From: Bacteroidaceae bacterium | GTDB taxonomy: Bacteria; Bacteroidota; Bacteroidia; Bacteroidales; Bacteroidaceae | Assembly (NCBI GenBank): GCA_017621515.1 | Contig: JAGASY010000038.1 | Coordinates: forward strand, 1 to 43,798 | Direction: 5' to 3' | DNA length: 43,798 nucleotides | Part shown: piece by piece, positions 17,959-26,572 of the stretch | How the letters are laid out: each line of letters starts with the position of its first letter | How positions within the stretch are numbered: position 1 is the stretch's first letter | Program-made: the position numbers and the translations under genes | Notes under the pieces: model-generated | The model's input: only the letters and a program-made list of their open reading frames with translations | The model's database searches: none | What the model was told of the DNA's origin: nothing

Positions 17959-19614
17959 TTATTCCAGCAGAATAGCCGTTGCCGTGTTGTTGTCCATTTG
18001 TGGCATAGTCCATCCTGCACAGGCATGGGTATATGTCGGATCGCATATCACATATTTGTCGTTTTCAACCATAATACAGTCTCCATCGACAGATTCATCG
18101 AAATGTACAGCTGTGGCAAGATGTCCCGGATAATACACCAACGCAACCCGCATTCCTAAAAGGTCGCGGACAAGACGTGAGAAAAGTATGGAGCGATCTT
18201 CGCAGTCGCTGTAAGGATAGAAGAGAGTCTCGTCGGCGAAGAATGCACGGTCTTCTCCCCACACTTCGTCATCGAGTTTATAGACGAACCCCGTCTGCAC
18301 AAAATTAAGCAGCTTGTTCACCGCCTCCAACTGTGTGCATCCTTCCAGTTGTTTGTGCAGTGTGGGATAAATGGCTGCACGTGCATGGCTGCTCATAGGT
18401 GTGTTGGCATACATCACCCAACGCGTCATGAAATTCTCTTCCCCTTCAGGAGATGGATAGGAATTGTAGAAGTCTATCAGATTTTTGTTTTCATCGACCT
18501 CGACTGTCAGCTCCGGATAGCGGTACGACTGTATGCTCCGGCTGTCTGTAGGTTTCATGTTAAAGCGTTGTTCCGTCCACACAAGCAATGAAAGCTCCTG
18601 CTCTTTTGGATATGCTACGTTACATATATCCATGTAGTTGTTCTCACATTTCTGTAGCGGATAGAAGAATGCATCTTCAATGATGTAGTATTGGAAGTTA
18701 TTGTAGAGGCGGTTCTTTGTGCCATAGAGCATATACAACTTGTCATCGACAGTGGCAAGTCGCATCTTGTAACCAGACTGGCAATATATATAGGCAGTCA
18801 GCATTGTAGCCTCGTTGGTTCCTTCGCCGCAAAATGTCTCTGACAATGATTTCAACATTTGCAGGTATGCCCAGTCGCAGAGCTGTCCGGCATCGCGCAA
18901 CGTAAGGCAGTCTTTTATGGCATTGCTGAAACGTGCGTCCGAGAGTGTGAGCCATGTGTCGGCGATAGTGTTCGCTTGGCAGTCTTTCAAGATGAACTTG
19001 TTTGACTTTCCCAAACGGACTTTGCACTTGGTTCCGTAGAAATAGAACTCAGTCCATTCGTATCCGATGTTGCTCTCATGTCCGCTCTCGGAACCGGCAA
19101 TCTTAAGAGAGGTGATGGCATCCTTGTTAAACTCAATGTCTTTTCTTGCTTCCGGCATATCGTCCAGTAGGAAGGGCTTCTCTTCTGGTATCTTGAAGAT
19201 AGGACTTGGCTGTGCTCGTTTGGATGGCTTGCGAACCACCTTGGCAACTTTGTAGGCGGCAGTGGTTACTCGCTGTGTGGTATCTGCCACAGGGATTACG
19301 CGTATCTTGTTCATCTGCGGCTTCTCAACAGGAGGTTCCGCATTATATTGTTTCCATGCCTCACGTACAAACTCTGCATATTTCTTGTTGCAGTCCATAC
19401 GGAACTTTCTATATACGTTATTTACGCTATCTACAAAACCGGAATAATCGTTCATCCCGAAGCTGTCGTGAAGGTCTTTGCCGGAATTTAGCAACTCCTG
19501 CAAACTGTTTGTCTTTTGCTCCAATGTATCTGTCTGGAGCGGATTCGTATGATGCGCTTCTATGTTTGTCGAAAGAAAAGCGGAAAGCATAAAAGCAATA
19601 GCCGATATTTTCAT
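17959..19614 (-). CDS. Exported transglutaminase-like cysteine protein, paralogue 1
   Basis: This 551-residue exported protein has a signal peptide (MKISAIAFMLSAFLSTNIEA). An N-terminal helical region (YRKFRMDCNKKYAEFVREAW) is followed by a proline-rich linker. The C-terminal domain has a transglutaminase/papain-like triad: Cys471 in YSDCEDRSILF, His498 in VYYPGHLATAV and Asp525 in YVICDPTY. Members of this fold cleave or cross-link peptide bonds, and the substrate here is unknown. The tandem neighbour at 19842-21749 shares this domain and the N-terminal helix closely. The frame is open to 19767, but the ATG at 19614 starts the signal peptide. It is the last gene of the exported-protein block. 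Confidence 0.8.
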   Translation of the reverse strand: MKISAIAFMLSAFLSTNIEAHHTNPLQTDTLEQKTNSLQELLNSGKDLHDSFGMNDYSGFVDSVNNVYRKFRMDCNKKYAEFVREAWKQYNAEPPVEKPQMNKIRVIPVADTTQRVTTAAYKVAKVVRKPSKRAQPSPIFKIPEEKPFLLDDMPEARKDIEFNKDAITSLKIAGSESGHESNIGYEWTEFYFYGTKCKVRLGKSNKFILKDCQANTIADTWLTLSDARFSNAIKDCLTLRDAGQLCDWAYLQMLKSLSETFCGEGTNEATMLTAYIYCQSGYKMRLATVDDKLYMLYGTKNRLYNNFQYYIIEDAFFYPLQKCENNYMDICNVAYPKEQELSLLVWTEQRFNMKPTDSRSIQSYRYPELTVEVDENKNLIDFYNSYPSPEGEENFMTRWVMYANTPMSSHARAAIYPTLHKQLEGCTQLEAVNKLLNFVQTGFVYKLDDEVWGEDRAFFADETLFYPYSDCEDRSILFSRLVRDLLGMRVALVYYPGHLATAVHFDESVDGDCIMVENDKYVICDPTYTHACAGWTMPQMDNNTATAILLE

Positions 19615-19730
19615 TGTGTTAAGTTTTTGATGTTTGTAATTGGGGAATATGTCCTCTTTTATTCTATATCTCCAAATAAATTTTGGGAATATGGAACAAA
19701 TCTTTGAATATTTACTCTCTTGGCATAAAC

Positions 19731-19774
19731 AGATTGTTTGCCCACAAGCCTTGGAGTCTATAGGCAAACAATCT
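19731..19774 (-). terminator. Perfect 12-bp hairpin between the two transglutaminase-like genes
   Basis: AGATTGTTTGCC (19731-19742) and GGCAAACAATCT (19763-19774) pair perfectly around a 20-base loop. There is no T-run directly after it on the minus strand. It may be a weak terminator, an RNA processing site or a stabiliser of the upstream transcript. Confidence 0.5.
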
Positions 19775-19841
19775 TCTTTGTGTATTGTGAGTTTGGGAAG
19801 TACTGGACTATTCCCATTTCGAGTCCTGTAATATTTCTTTT

Positions 19842-21749
19842 TTATTCCAACAATATTACTGTGGCTCCGCTATTGTCCATATTTGGCATTGTTCTGCCGA
19901 CAGCAGCACCAATAAATGTTGGGTCGCAGACTGTATATTTCGTATTTTCAAGTGTGATGTAGTCCCCATTTACATCTTCGTCGAAATGGACTGCTGTGGC
20001 AAGATGTCCCGGATAATATACAAGAAGTACTTTCATACCGAGAAGATCGCGCACGAGACGAGAGAACAGAATAGAGCGGTCTTCGCAATCGCAGTATGGA
20101 TAATACAGGGTTTCATCAGCAAAGAACGCGCGGTCGTGCCCCCATACCACATCGTCATACTCATAGACAAATCCCGTTTGCACGAAGTTAAGCAACCTGT
20201 TTACTGCATCGAGTTGTGTCTTGCCCTTTATTTTCTCTTTAAGTACAGGATAAATCATTTCCACAGACTGAGTACTCAATGGAGTGTTTGCATAAATAGA
20301 CCAACGCGTCATAAGGTCATCGCTGCTCTGTGCAAAAGGCGGATAAGCATCATAGAAATCAATCAAGTTCTTGTTGGATTTCGTTTCGACTTTTATGTCC
20401 GGATAGCGTTGTGACACAATGGTTCGCGTGTCTGTTGCCGCCATTTTGAACTTTTGTTCCTTGGTGATAAGCATAGTCATCGGACTTTCCTTCTGGAATG
20501 GCTTGTCAAACACAGCAAGTTCACCGAAAATGCTGACAGAATTGGCATCTCCGTCAAAAATATAGAAGTGTTCTTTTCCTATAATATAATAAGATCTATC
20601 GTACATCAAAGCATTAGATGCAAACAGCAAATACAGTTTGTTGTTACTTGATGCAAGGCGCATCTTATATCCAGACTGTGTGTAGATATAAGCTGTCATA
20701 AGAGTAGATTCATTAGTTCCTTCACCACAGAAAGTATCACTGATGGCTTTTAACATGTTCAGGTATGCCCAGTCGCATAACTGACCGGCATCGCGGAGTG
20801 CGAGACAGTCTTTCAGCGTGTTGCTGAAACGTGTGCGCGACAATTTCATCCATGCATCCGCTACGGTTTTTTCTTTGCAGTCGCGAAGTGTGAATCGGTT
20901 TTCTTCTCCAAGACGTACTTTGTGTGTGCCGCCATAGAAGTTGAATTTGATAAACTCATACTCTGGCTCTTCCACTGGAATCTCCGGCAGAGTTTCAGGA
21001 ATTGTCAGTATGGCTTGCAACGCTTTTATTCCCTTGAGTTGCATCTTGAGGTCTTTGCCGGCATTCTTCCGCAGACCGTCTTCTATAAATGGAAGTATAT
21101 CTATAAGGTCTCTGTGGTCGAGCGTGTCGAGAGGTATATTTTGTGGAGTCAATACTGCAATCAAGGCTTTGATGGTGTCAATTGATGATTTTGACTTGTC
21201 ATCGCCGACTCCGCGTATGCTGTAGTCCAACTGCGGCAGAATATCTATGAGGTCGTCGTGATTAAGGGTATCAAGAGGTATATTCTGCGGCTTCAAAAGC
21301 GCCAATAACGACTTTATCGAATCCAGATGCGCATTGATTTCATTCTTAGGGCGAAGAATTCCTTTATCTATATATGGAATAAAGGGCGGTTCTTCTGGAA
21401 TTACACAGATTGGTTGCGGCTGTTCTATAGGGTCGGTCTTCTTGATGATGTTTTTTATCGTGACAGGCTTCGTTTCTATAGGCTTGTCTTTGTCTTTTTC
21501 AGGAAAAGTCTTGACCGGGATTTTCTTCTCTTCCGGAATTTTTATAGGCTCTTCACCTTTATAGGTTTTCCATGCTTGACGCATGAAATTTGCATAATCT
21601 TCATTGCATTTCCTGCGGAACTCTACATATTCCCGCTCTGCATTACTTTTGAATTGTTCATACTTCTGCCGGAAAGGGTTATTGTTCTGTGCCACGACAT
21701 TCTGTGCCGCACATGCAATTACAGCAGATATTATTATGCTTTTCTTCAT
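19842..21749 (-). CDS. Exported transglutaminase-like cysteine protein, paralogue 2, with internal repeats
   Basis: This 635-residue exported protein has signal peptide MKKSIIISAVIACAAQNVVA. The N-terminal helix (YVEFRRKCNEDYANFMRQAW) and the C-terminal domain match paralogue 1. The predicted triad is Cys555 in YCDCEDRSILF, His582 in VYYPGHLATAV and Asp609 in YTVCDPTF. Unlike paralogue 1, it contains an internal repeat of about 48 residues: residues 142-180 (LDSIKSLLALLKPQNIPLDT...) and 190-227 (IDTIKALIAVLTPQNIPLDT...), with a partial third unit near 238-250. The linker is rich in Pro, Glu and Lys. It is preceded by a long hairpin (21775-21821) after the DUF4384-type gene. Confidence 0.8.
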   Translation of the reverse strand: MKKSIIISAVIACAAQNVVAQNNNPFRQKYEQFKSNAEREYVEFRRKCNEDYANFMRQAWKTYKGEEPIKIPEEKKIPVKTFPEKDKDKPIETKPVTIKNIIKKTDPIEQPQPICVIPEEPPFIPYIDKGILRPKNEINAHLDSIKSLLALLKPQNIPLDTLNHDDLIDILPQLDYSIRGVGDDKSKSSIDTIKALIAVLTPQNIPLDTLDHRDLIDILPFIEDGLRKNAGKDLKMQLKGIKALQAILTIPETLPEIPVEEPEYEFIKFNFYGGTHKVRLGEENRFTLRDCKEKTVADAWMKLSRTRFSNTLKDCLALRDAGQLCDWAYLNMLKAISDTFCGEGTNESTLMTAYIYTQSGYKMRLASSNNKLYLLFASNALMYDRSYYIIGKEHFYIFDGDANSVSIFGELAVFDKPFQKESPMTMLITKEQKFKMAATDTRTIVSQRYPDIKVETKSNKNLIDFYDAYPPFAQSSDDLMTRWSIYANTPLSTQSVEMIYPVLKEKIKGKTQLDAVNRLLNFVQTGFVYEYDDVVWGHDRAFFADETLYYPYCDCEDRSILFSRLVRDLLGMKVLLVYYPGHLATAVHFDEDVNGDYITLENTKYTVCDPTFIGAAVGRTMPNMDNSGATVILLE

Positions 21750-21774
21750 ATAGACAACTTATTAAGTACAATGT

Positions 21775-21821
21775 AATGTATGAATGCTTGTATCTTTTTT
21801 CAATACAAACATTCATACATT
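21775..21821 (-). promoter_or_regulatory. Long imperfect hairpin between the DUF4384-type and paralogue 2 genes
   Basis: Positions 21775-21793 pair with 21803-21821 with a single C-A mismatch and a loop of about nine bases. The stem lies 26 bases before the start codon of the downstream gene and is not followed by a T-run on the minus strand. That makes an mRNA stability, processing or translation-control element more likely than a terminator. Confidence 0.5.
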
Positions 21822-21823
21822 GA

Positions 21824-22762
21824 TTAATTCTTTTTCTTTATGACAATCTCCCTAATATCCACACTCATGCTTTTATCACGTTTGCGGCAATCGAAAAGCC
21901 ATTTTTGGAAATCCTCCATGCTTAACTGACGTGGTAGGGTTACAGAGGATTGCTTTTCATCCTTTTTGTTTGGATTGTAGTCGAGTGCCTTCGTAAACAT
22001 ATTCGGAGAGAACAATACATATATGCGGTTCATGTCCGTCTCGCCTCTGCAAGTAAGAAAGTACTCATCCGTAATATTTCTTAGTTCTTTCGAGGCTGAT
22101 TTAATATTGAAAAATGTATATTCTTCTCCATGTTTTACAGGTTGCTTTCCGTCCTCATCTCCAGCGTATGGCAAAAGACAATAAGCATCATTTTCATCTA
22201 CAAGATATACAGCAAGAAATCCGTCTGTGGGCGATAAGAAGTTCAGATATATACATTCGCCGGCAGTGAATAAGTCTGATTCATAGTCTTTGTTTGCCGT
22301 GAATATATCTGCTGTTTCTTTTGCTTGTGCTTTGCTTATTACACGGTTGCGCAACAACTGGGCTTTATATTTGATGGGAGCAGAGGTAATCTCCCTTGCC
22401 ACACCTACCACTTTTGCCGTGATGGTTATTTCTCCATCTGCAAAAACCGGAGAGGAGAAAGTCTCTTCTTTAGTCCCAATCCACTCGCCTTTCAGGTCGT
22501 TTCCGCCGAATATAAGCATTTTAGACTCTCCTATTCCATTTTCGTCAACCATGTTATGGAAAACAGAACGAGTCAGCGAAGAACCGAATTCAGTTTCTAT
22601 TGCCAGAATCTTTGCGTTCTCAGAAGCTATTCGTTTGGCTTCTGCTATAGAAACAGTTTCAGGTCCGCGATAGGTATATTCTCCATGTACAGTGGCTTCT
22701 CTTTGACTGAATACAGCCAAAGAGAAGACCAACATGAATACGAGTGTTATTAATAAACGCAT
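21824..22762 (-). CDS. Exported DUF4384-type protein
   Basis: This 312-residue protein has a signal peptide (MRLLITLVFMLVFSLAVFSQ). The first half (VHGEYTYRGPETVSIAEAKR, then IASENAKILAIETEFG) resembles the exported domain that in other lipoproteins precedes stress-linked modules. The second half (CIYLNFLSPTDGFLAVYLVD, then PYAGDEDGKQPVKHGEEYTF) looks like DUF4384, a domain often found near caspase-fold or kinase-linked exported proteins. No catalytic residues are evident. It starts 17 bases after the upstream gene (22780-23469), so the two are co-transcribed. Confidence 0.75.
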   Translation of the reverse strand: MRLLITLVFMLVFSLAVFSQREATVHGEYTYRGPETVSIAEAKRIASENAKILAIETEFGSSLTRSVFHNMVDENGIGESKMLIFGGNDLKGEWIGTKEETFSSPVFADGEITITAKVVGVAREITSAPIKYKAQLLRNRVISKAQAKETADIFTANKDYESDLFTAGECIYLNFLSPTDGFLAVYLVDENDAYCLLPYAGDEDGKQPVKHGEEYTFFNIKSASKELRNITDEYFLTCRGETDMNRIYVLFSPNMFTKALDYNPNKKDEKQSSVTLPRQLSMEDFQKWLFDCRKRDKSMSVDIREIVIKKKN

Positions 22763-22779
22763 TTCAAATATTATAAATA

Positions 22780-23469
22780 TTACTCTTCAGCGTTCCATAT
22801 AGGCTGATTGTTGAGACGGTCACGAAGCTCACTGCTTTCATTTCCCAATTCTCTCATCATCACATTTTTCACATTCTGCTTAGCCTGTGCACCGCTGTAT
22901 GCGAAACGCAATGTCACCTCATAGTTCTTGTTCGGAAGTACACGAGACATTTGCAACACTGGACGTGGGGCTGTTATAGTCTGAGAAATCAATGCTTTGC
23001 TTGCAGTTACAGTCTTTACCATTGCCGCAGCATCGTCCGGAGCTATTTGCTGAGTGGAAGCGGTGTTTTCAATCAATGCTGTTATTTCACTCTGGATATT
23101 AGAAGCAAGATCTTCCTTTGCAAGGTGGTCAGCCTGTATTCTTGCCGCACTTTCTATCGTACTTACAGCTGTTGCCTCTCCCATGATGTAACGTGGATAA
23201 AGGTTTTCATCATATTCAAACTGCATCTTGTATGCAATATCAAGCTGCTTCTCCAGCGGAAGAGCACCAGCAATTGGTCTCCATCCCTGTTTTGCGAGAC
23301 GTTTAGCCTCTTTTCTTGCATCTTTTGAAGCTTTTTCTTCAAGAGCCTTTCTTGAATACTTCATGAGTTCCTTACGTTCTTTTGCTATCTGTTTTGCGGA
23401 TTTTTCTTGTGCAAAAGTTGTACTACCGGCGATGAGCAATGCTATCGCAATTAAAAATAGCTTTTTCAT
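22780..23469 (-). CDS. Small exported helical protein of the caspase-transglutaminase cluster
   Basis: This 229-residue protein has a signal peptide (MKKLFLIAIALLIAGSTTFA) and then a highly charged Lys/Glu/Ala-rich helical segment (residues 22-65, ERKELMKYSRKALEEKASKD), probably coiled coil. The rest resembles LPP20/DUF-type exported proteins of Bacteroidetes (AVSTIESAARIQADHLAKED, then YEVTLRFAYSGAQAKQN), although I cannot name the family. It is immediately followed by the DUF4384-type gene. I chose the ATG at 23469 because it begins the signal peptide; an ATG three codons earlier is also open. A promoter element lies at 23547-23554. Confidence 0.7.
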   Translation of the reverse strand: MKKLFLIAIALLIAGSTTFAQEKSAKQIAKERKELMKYSRKALEEKASKDARKEAKRLAKQGWRPIAGALPLEKQLDIAYKMQFEYDENLYPRYIMGEATAVSTIESAARIQADHLAKEDLASNIQSEITALIENTASTQQIAPDDAAAMVKTVTASKALISQTITAPRPVLQMSRVLPNKNYEVTLRFAYSGAQAKQNVKNVMMRELGNESSELRDRLNNQPIWNAEE

Positions 23470-23546
23470 ATCAATCAATTTTATTAGTAAAATATTTCCA
23501 TTTTTCTCTGAACCCTACAACTGCGCCCCTCTTTATGTTGACTTTG

Positions 23547-23554
23547 CAAATGTA
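23547..23554 (-). promoter_or_regulatory. Promoter -7 element of the 23469-17959 gene run
   Basis: The minus strand reads TACATTTG, matching TAnnTTTG, about 78 bases before the start at 23469. It suggests that the last four genes can be transcribed separately from the caspase-fold gene. No clear -33 element was found. Confidence 0.5.
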
Positions 23555-23727
23555 AATAAATGTTCGGCAAAAAAGAAAGCAAAAGTAAAAAAACTTTCAT
23601 AAAAAGTTGTTTATCAATACTTGGTGTGCAGATACGGTTGATTTACATACCGAGTATTTGCTGTTCTCGCCAAACGTTGCACATTGCACTACTTCTTACG
23701 GAAGAAAGAGCGACACTTTCTTGAAGA

Positions 23728-26277
23728 TTACTTTTCCCTGTCCAGTCTCCATTTTCCCCACACATCCTCTATTGCAGTGGAAGATGTGATGGTCGGGGTC
23801 TGCGACATGTTGTTAATATCCAAGCTGTTCCGTGAAACTTCCTTCTTTATATAATCGGCAAGTTCTTTGTAGGAAGCACTGCCTTTCGTTTCTTTCAGTT
23901 TCTTCAACAAGAAATAGGTGAACATTCCATGTTTTTGTGCTTTGAACGGATAAGCAGTTTCATCTCCGGTACAAGCCGTGAATATCACCATGTTTCCACT
24001 GGCTACGGCAGATCTTGATTTAATGGCCACTCCACGTGCGGCTGTATCCATCATGGCACCGTCGCGTTTTGCTCCACTGAAACATGCGTCGATAAATACG
24101 GTGACTGACTGCGACGGATATTTACATAACTGTGCATAGATGTCTGACAGCTTACGGCATGAGCGCAGTGTTCTCGGGGATGCGTCTGTCGGTAAAATAT
24201 AAGCTTCCCCTGTGGACGGGTCTGGAAGACCGTGTCCTGAGTAATATACGATTACACGAGCATCACCGTTACGTGATTTGATGAAACTCTCCACATTATA
24301 AAGTTTATCATCAATATCTCCACCTGTGGCATTGTCCTGCATATATATATTCTTTCCGGGAATGCCCAGTATTTGCATACAGTAGTTGTAGAACGAATTA
24401 CCGTCATTCTTTGCAAACTCCACATTCTCCGTGTTTTTGTACTCCTCGTTGCAGATGATGAGAGCGCAGGTATTTTCATTCAAATTTTTATTCTTGATTT
24501 TGTCAAGCCCCAAATCCACATCCGATTCGCCTATGGTTACGACTTTAGTCACGTCATTCTTAGATACAAGCTTGCCGTCTCCGATAAGCTTTCCCATGTC
24601 GTCTGCACTAAAGTCGTCAAACTGCACTGTGACTTTTGTCTGTTCATAGCTCAAATCCTTTCTTGCATCATAGAAATACGAAGTGCCGTCGCCTTGTATG
24701 AATATAAGTTCCGAAAGTACCATGTTTCCGTCTTTGTCGATGGCAAACTTAGGATTCTCAGTTCTGACACTATTCCATTGCTTCTGGAAATTCTTGGCTT
24801 TATCTTCTTCACGTGGTACTTGTAAGTATATAGCCCCTTGGCGGGTCTGAATTTTATAAGTTCCATGATCTGCATCGTATGGTTTCAGCGTCATGTTTTC
24901 TGTGTCAAACCTACCGCTGTATCGTGCGATAAAATCGGCTTCCGCCTTTTTCCTTAATTCCAAAGCTTTTGCAATACGTGATTCGCTGTTTACACGCTTT
25001 GTATATTCTTCTGTTGTTTCATACGGGTCTTTTTGCGCCCATTTATCCAATTCTTCGTTGATGGAAGCGAGTGCCCAGTCGTTGAAGTTTGGAATTTCAT
25101 TATTGTTCGTGTCATGCGTAAGACCGGGATTGTTTGGTGTTACAGTCAACATCTTTCTCATTCCTGCCGCAGCCTCCATGTTGCCTGTCTGACTATAAGC
25201 ATCTGCCAATGCAGCGATATAAGTGGTATTGTTAGGTTCACTTTTGAGAATATCCTTTAATAACGGTATAGCAAAGTTATAGTTTTTTGTCGCTTCGTCT
25301 CGTAGGCGTTTCATCTCTGCTCCATCAGTCTGTTTGTTGCTTTCGTTTATAAGAGAGCTTCCCATATTATAATAGCATAGTGCCTGCTTCTCTGTAAATA
25401 TGACATTGCCGGAGTCTTCAATCTGCAATTTTTTGTAGATATCTGCCGCCTCCAGAAACTTTCCGTCGGTTTCAAGATAATTGGCTTTTGAAAAAAGAAG
25501 TTCACGGTCGTTAGGCGACAGGGCCAGTGCATATTCAAGCAGTTCCTTCGCTTTGTCCATATTCTTTTTTCCATAGTGATAATTTATGAAAAGGCGCAGC
25601 ATGTCCATATTGTCAGGGTAGTTCATTAGTCCTTCTTCCAATACACGTCCTTCATAGTCGTATCTTTCGAGTTTGTCAAGCGAAACGGCAAGGTATGTGT
25701 AGCACGTCTCCTGCCGATGCTTTTCGCCGAGGTCAATATACTCTTGGAAATAAGTGACAGCTTCTTCAAGCTCACGTGCATTGTAGGCTTCTGTGGCGGC
25801 AAAGAGCACCAAAGACGGATAGTTATTGCTACGCATGAACTTGTCGCCCTCGAATATCGGGAGCATCGGTATGTTAAGAAAGCATTTTATATATTCGTAT
25901 GCCAATGCGTTTTTGCCTGCTTGGGAATAATAAACACCGGCTTCTTCCATGAAAGGGCGCATTTTGCGTATTTTCTCTTTGATAACCGTTAAGCGCTCTT
26001 CGTCTGCCGTGTCTATACTCTTTACATAGTTCATGAATGCCTCCAATAACGTGTCGTACGTTTGCGGCTTTTCAATAGTCGGATTTACAGACATAGTAAA
26101 GAAGCGCTGGAACAGTTCTTCTGCATGCACATACACAGAGTCTTCCGGAGATATGTCGGATATTCTTTCTTCTGTCATGTTTTCCTGTGTGGATTTCATG
26201 TCGGCTGTTACAAGATTCTGTGCAGAAATCCCCATAGAGACAATACTCAGAATTGATATAAAAATAGTCCGTTTCAT
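23728..26277 (-). CDS. Exported TPR protein with C-terminal caspase-fold (C14) peptidase domain
   Basis: This 849-residue exported protein has a signal peptide (MKRTIFISILSIVSMGISAQ). Tetratricopeptide-like repeats span about residues 155-385 (AVTYFQEYIDLGEKHRQETC, AKELLEYALALSPNDRELLF, AADIYKKLQIEDSG). A linker and beta-rich region follow. The caspase-fold domain occupies about residues 604-849: ALIICNEEYKNTENVEFAKN, then the catalytic His682 in VIVYYSGHGLP and Cys732 in VTVFIDACFSGAK. Both residues are intact, so it is predicted to be active, with specificity unknown (clostripain/metacaspase-like proteins prefer basic residues, but this cannot be read here). It follows the barrel-OmpA-like gene by about 295 bases and precedes the DUF4384/transglutaminase run. 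Confidence 0.88.
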   Translation of the reverse strand: MKRTIFISILSIVSMGISAQNLVTADMKSTQENMTEERISDISPEDSVYVHAEELFQRFFTMSVNPTIEKPQTYDTLLEAFMNYVKSIDTADEERLTVIKEKIRKMRPFMEEAGVYYSQAGKNALAYEYIKCFLNIPMLPIFEGDKFMRSNNYPSLVLFAATEAYNARELEEAVTYFQEYIDLGEKHRQETCYTYLAVSLDKLERYDYEGRVLEEGLMNYPDNMDMLRLFINYHYGKKNMDKAKELLEYALALSPNDRELLFSKANYLETDGKFLEAADIYKKLQIEDSGNVIFTEKQALCYYNMGSSLINESNKQTDGAEMKRLRDEATKNYNFAIPLLKDILKSEPNNTTYIAALADAYSQTGNMEAAAGMRKMLTVTPNNPGLTHDTNNNEIPNFNDWALASINEELDKWAQKDPYETTEEYTKRVNSESRIAKALELRKKAEADFIARYSGRFDTENMTLKPYDADHGTYKIQTRQGAIYLQVPREEDKAKNFQKQWNSVRTENPKFAIDKDGNMVLSELIFIQGDGTSYFYDARKDLSYEQTKVTVQFDDFSADDMGKLIGDGKLVSKNDVTKVVTIGESDVDLGLDKIKNKNLNENTCALIICNEEYKNTENVEFAKNDGNSFYNYCMQILGIPGKNIYMQDNATGGDIDDKLYNVESFIKSRNGDARVIVYYSGHGLPDPSTGEAYILPTDASPRTLRSCRKLSDIYAQLCKYPSQSVTVFIDACFSGAKRDGAMMDTAARGVAIKSRSAVASGNMVIFTACTGDETAYPFKAQKHGMFTYFLLKKLKETKGSASYKELADYIKKEVSRNSLDINNMSQTPTITSSTAIEDVWGKWRLDREK

Positions 26278-26361
26278 TTTGTCTTCTTGTTAATTTTACT
26301 TATGAACTTCGGTATTTGAAAATAAATAAAAATGAAACTTGATTCTTCAAGTGTAGCTTTT

Positions 26362-26517
26362 TCAAGGTTTCCGGGCATTTAGATACAGGCTTTCGAATAC
26401 ATTTGATGCAATTGTTTCCGGAAATTCTGTAACTAAAAGCCGTTCACCTTGCAACCCGGTTTTACCGAGGTCGTTTTTATAACACAAATAATCCCCTGAT
26501 AGAAAGGAGAGACCCAT
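26362..26517 (-). CDS. Candidate 51-residue protein between the barrel and caspase-fold genes
   Basis: A 51-codon ORF (MGLSFLSGDYLCYKNDLGK at the start, YLNARKP at the end) fills most of the gap between the two large genes. A purine-rich stretch (GAGAAAGGGG) precedes its ATG at a suitable distance, and the composition looks protein-like. A hairpin (26518-26543) sits just upstream of the start. I do not recognise a function. The same stretch could instead be a structured non-coding RNA or an intergenic repeat, because several palindromic segments (TTTCCGGAAA near 26427, CGGTTTTACCG near 26459) fall inside it. Confidence 0.33.
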   Translation of the reverse strand: MGLSFLSGDYLCYKNDLGKTGLQGERLLVTEFPETIASNVFESLYLNARKP

Positions 26518-26543
26518 CGTCCCCTTTCTCCCGAAAGAGGACG
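26518..26543 (-). terminator. Hairpin downstream of the barrel-OmpA-like gene
   Basis: CGTCCCCTTTC (26518-26528) and GAAAGAGGACG (26533-26543) form an 11-bp stem with one mismatch around a four-base loop, 30 bases after the stop at 26573. There is no T-run directly after it on the minus strand, so it may be a weak terminator or part of the leader of the small ORF. Confidence 0.45.
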
Positions 26544-26572
26544 ACAGGTATAATTAAAATGGTTTAACATTA

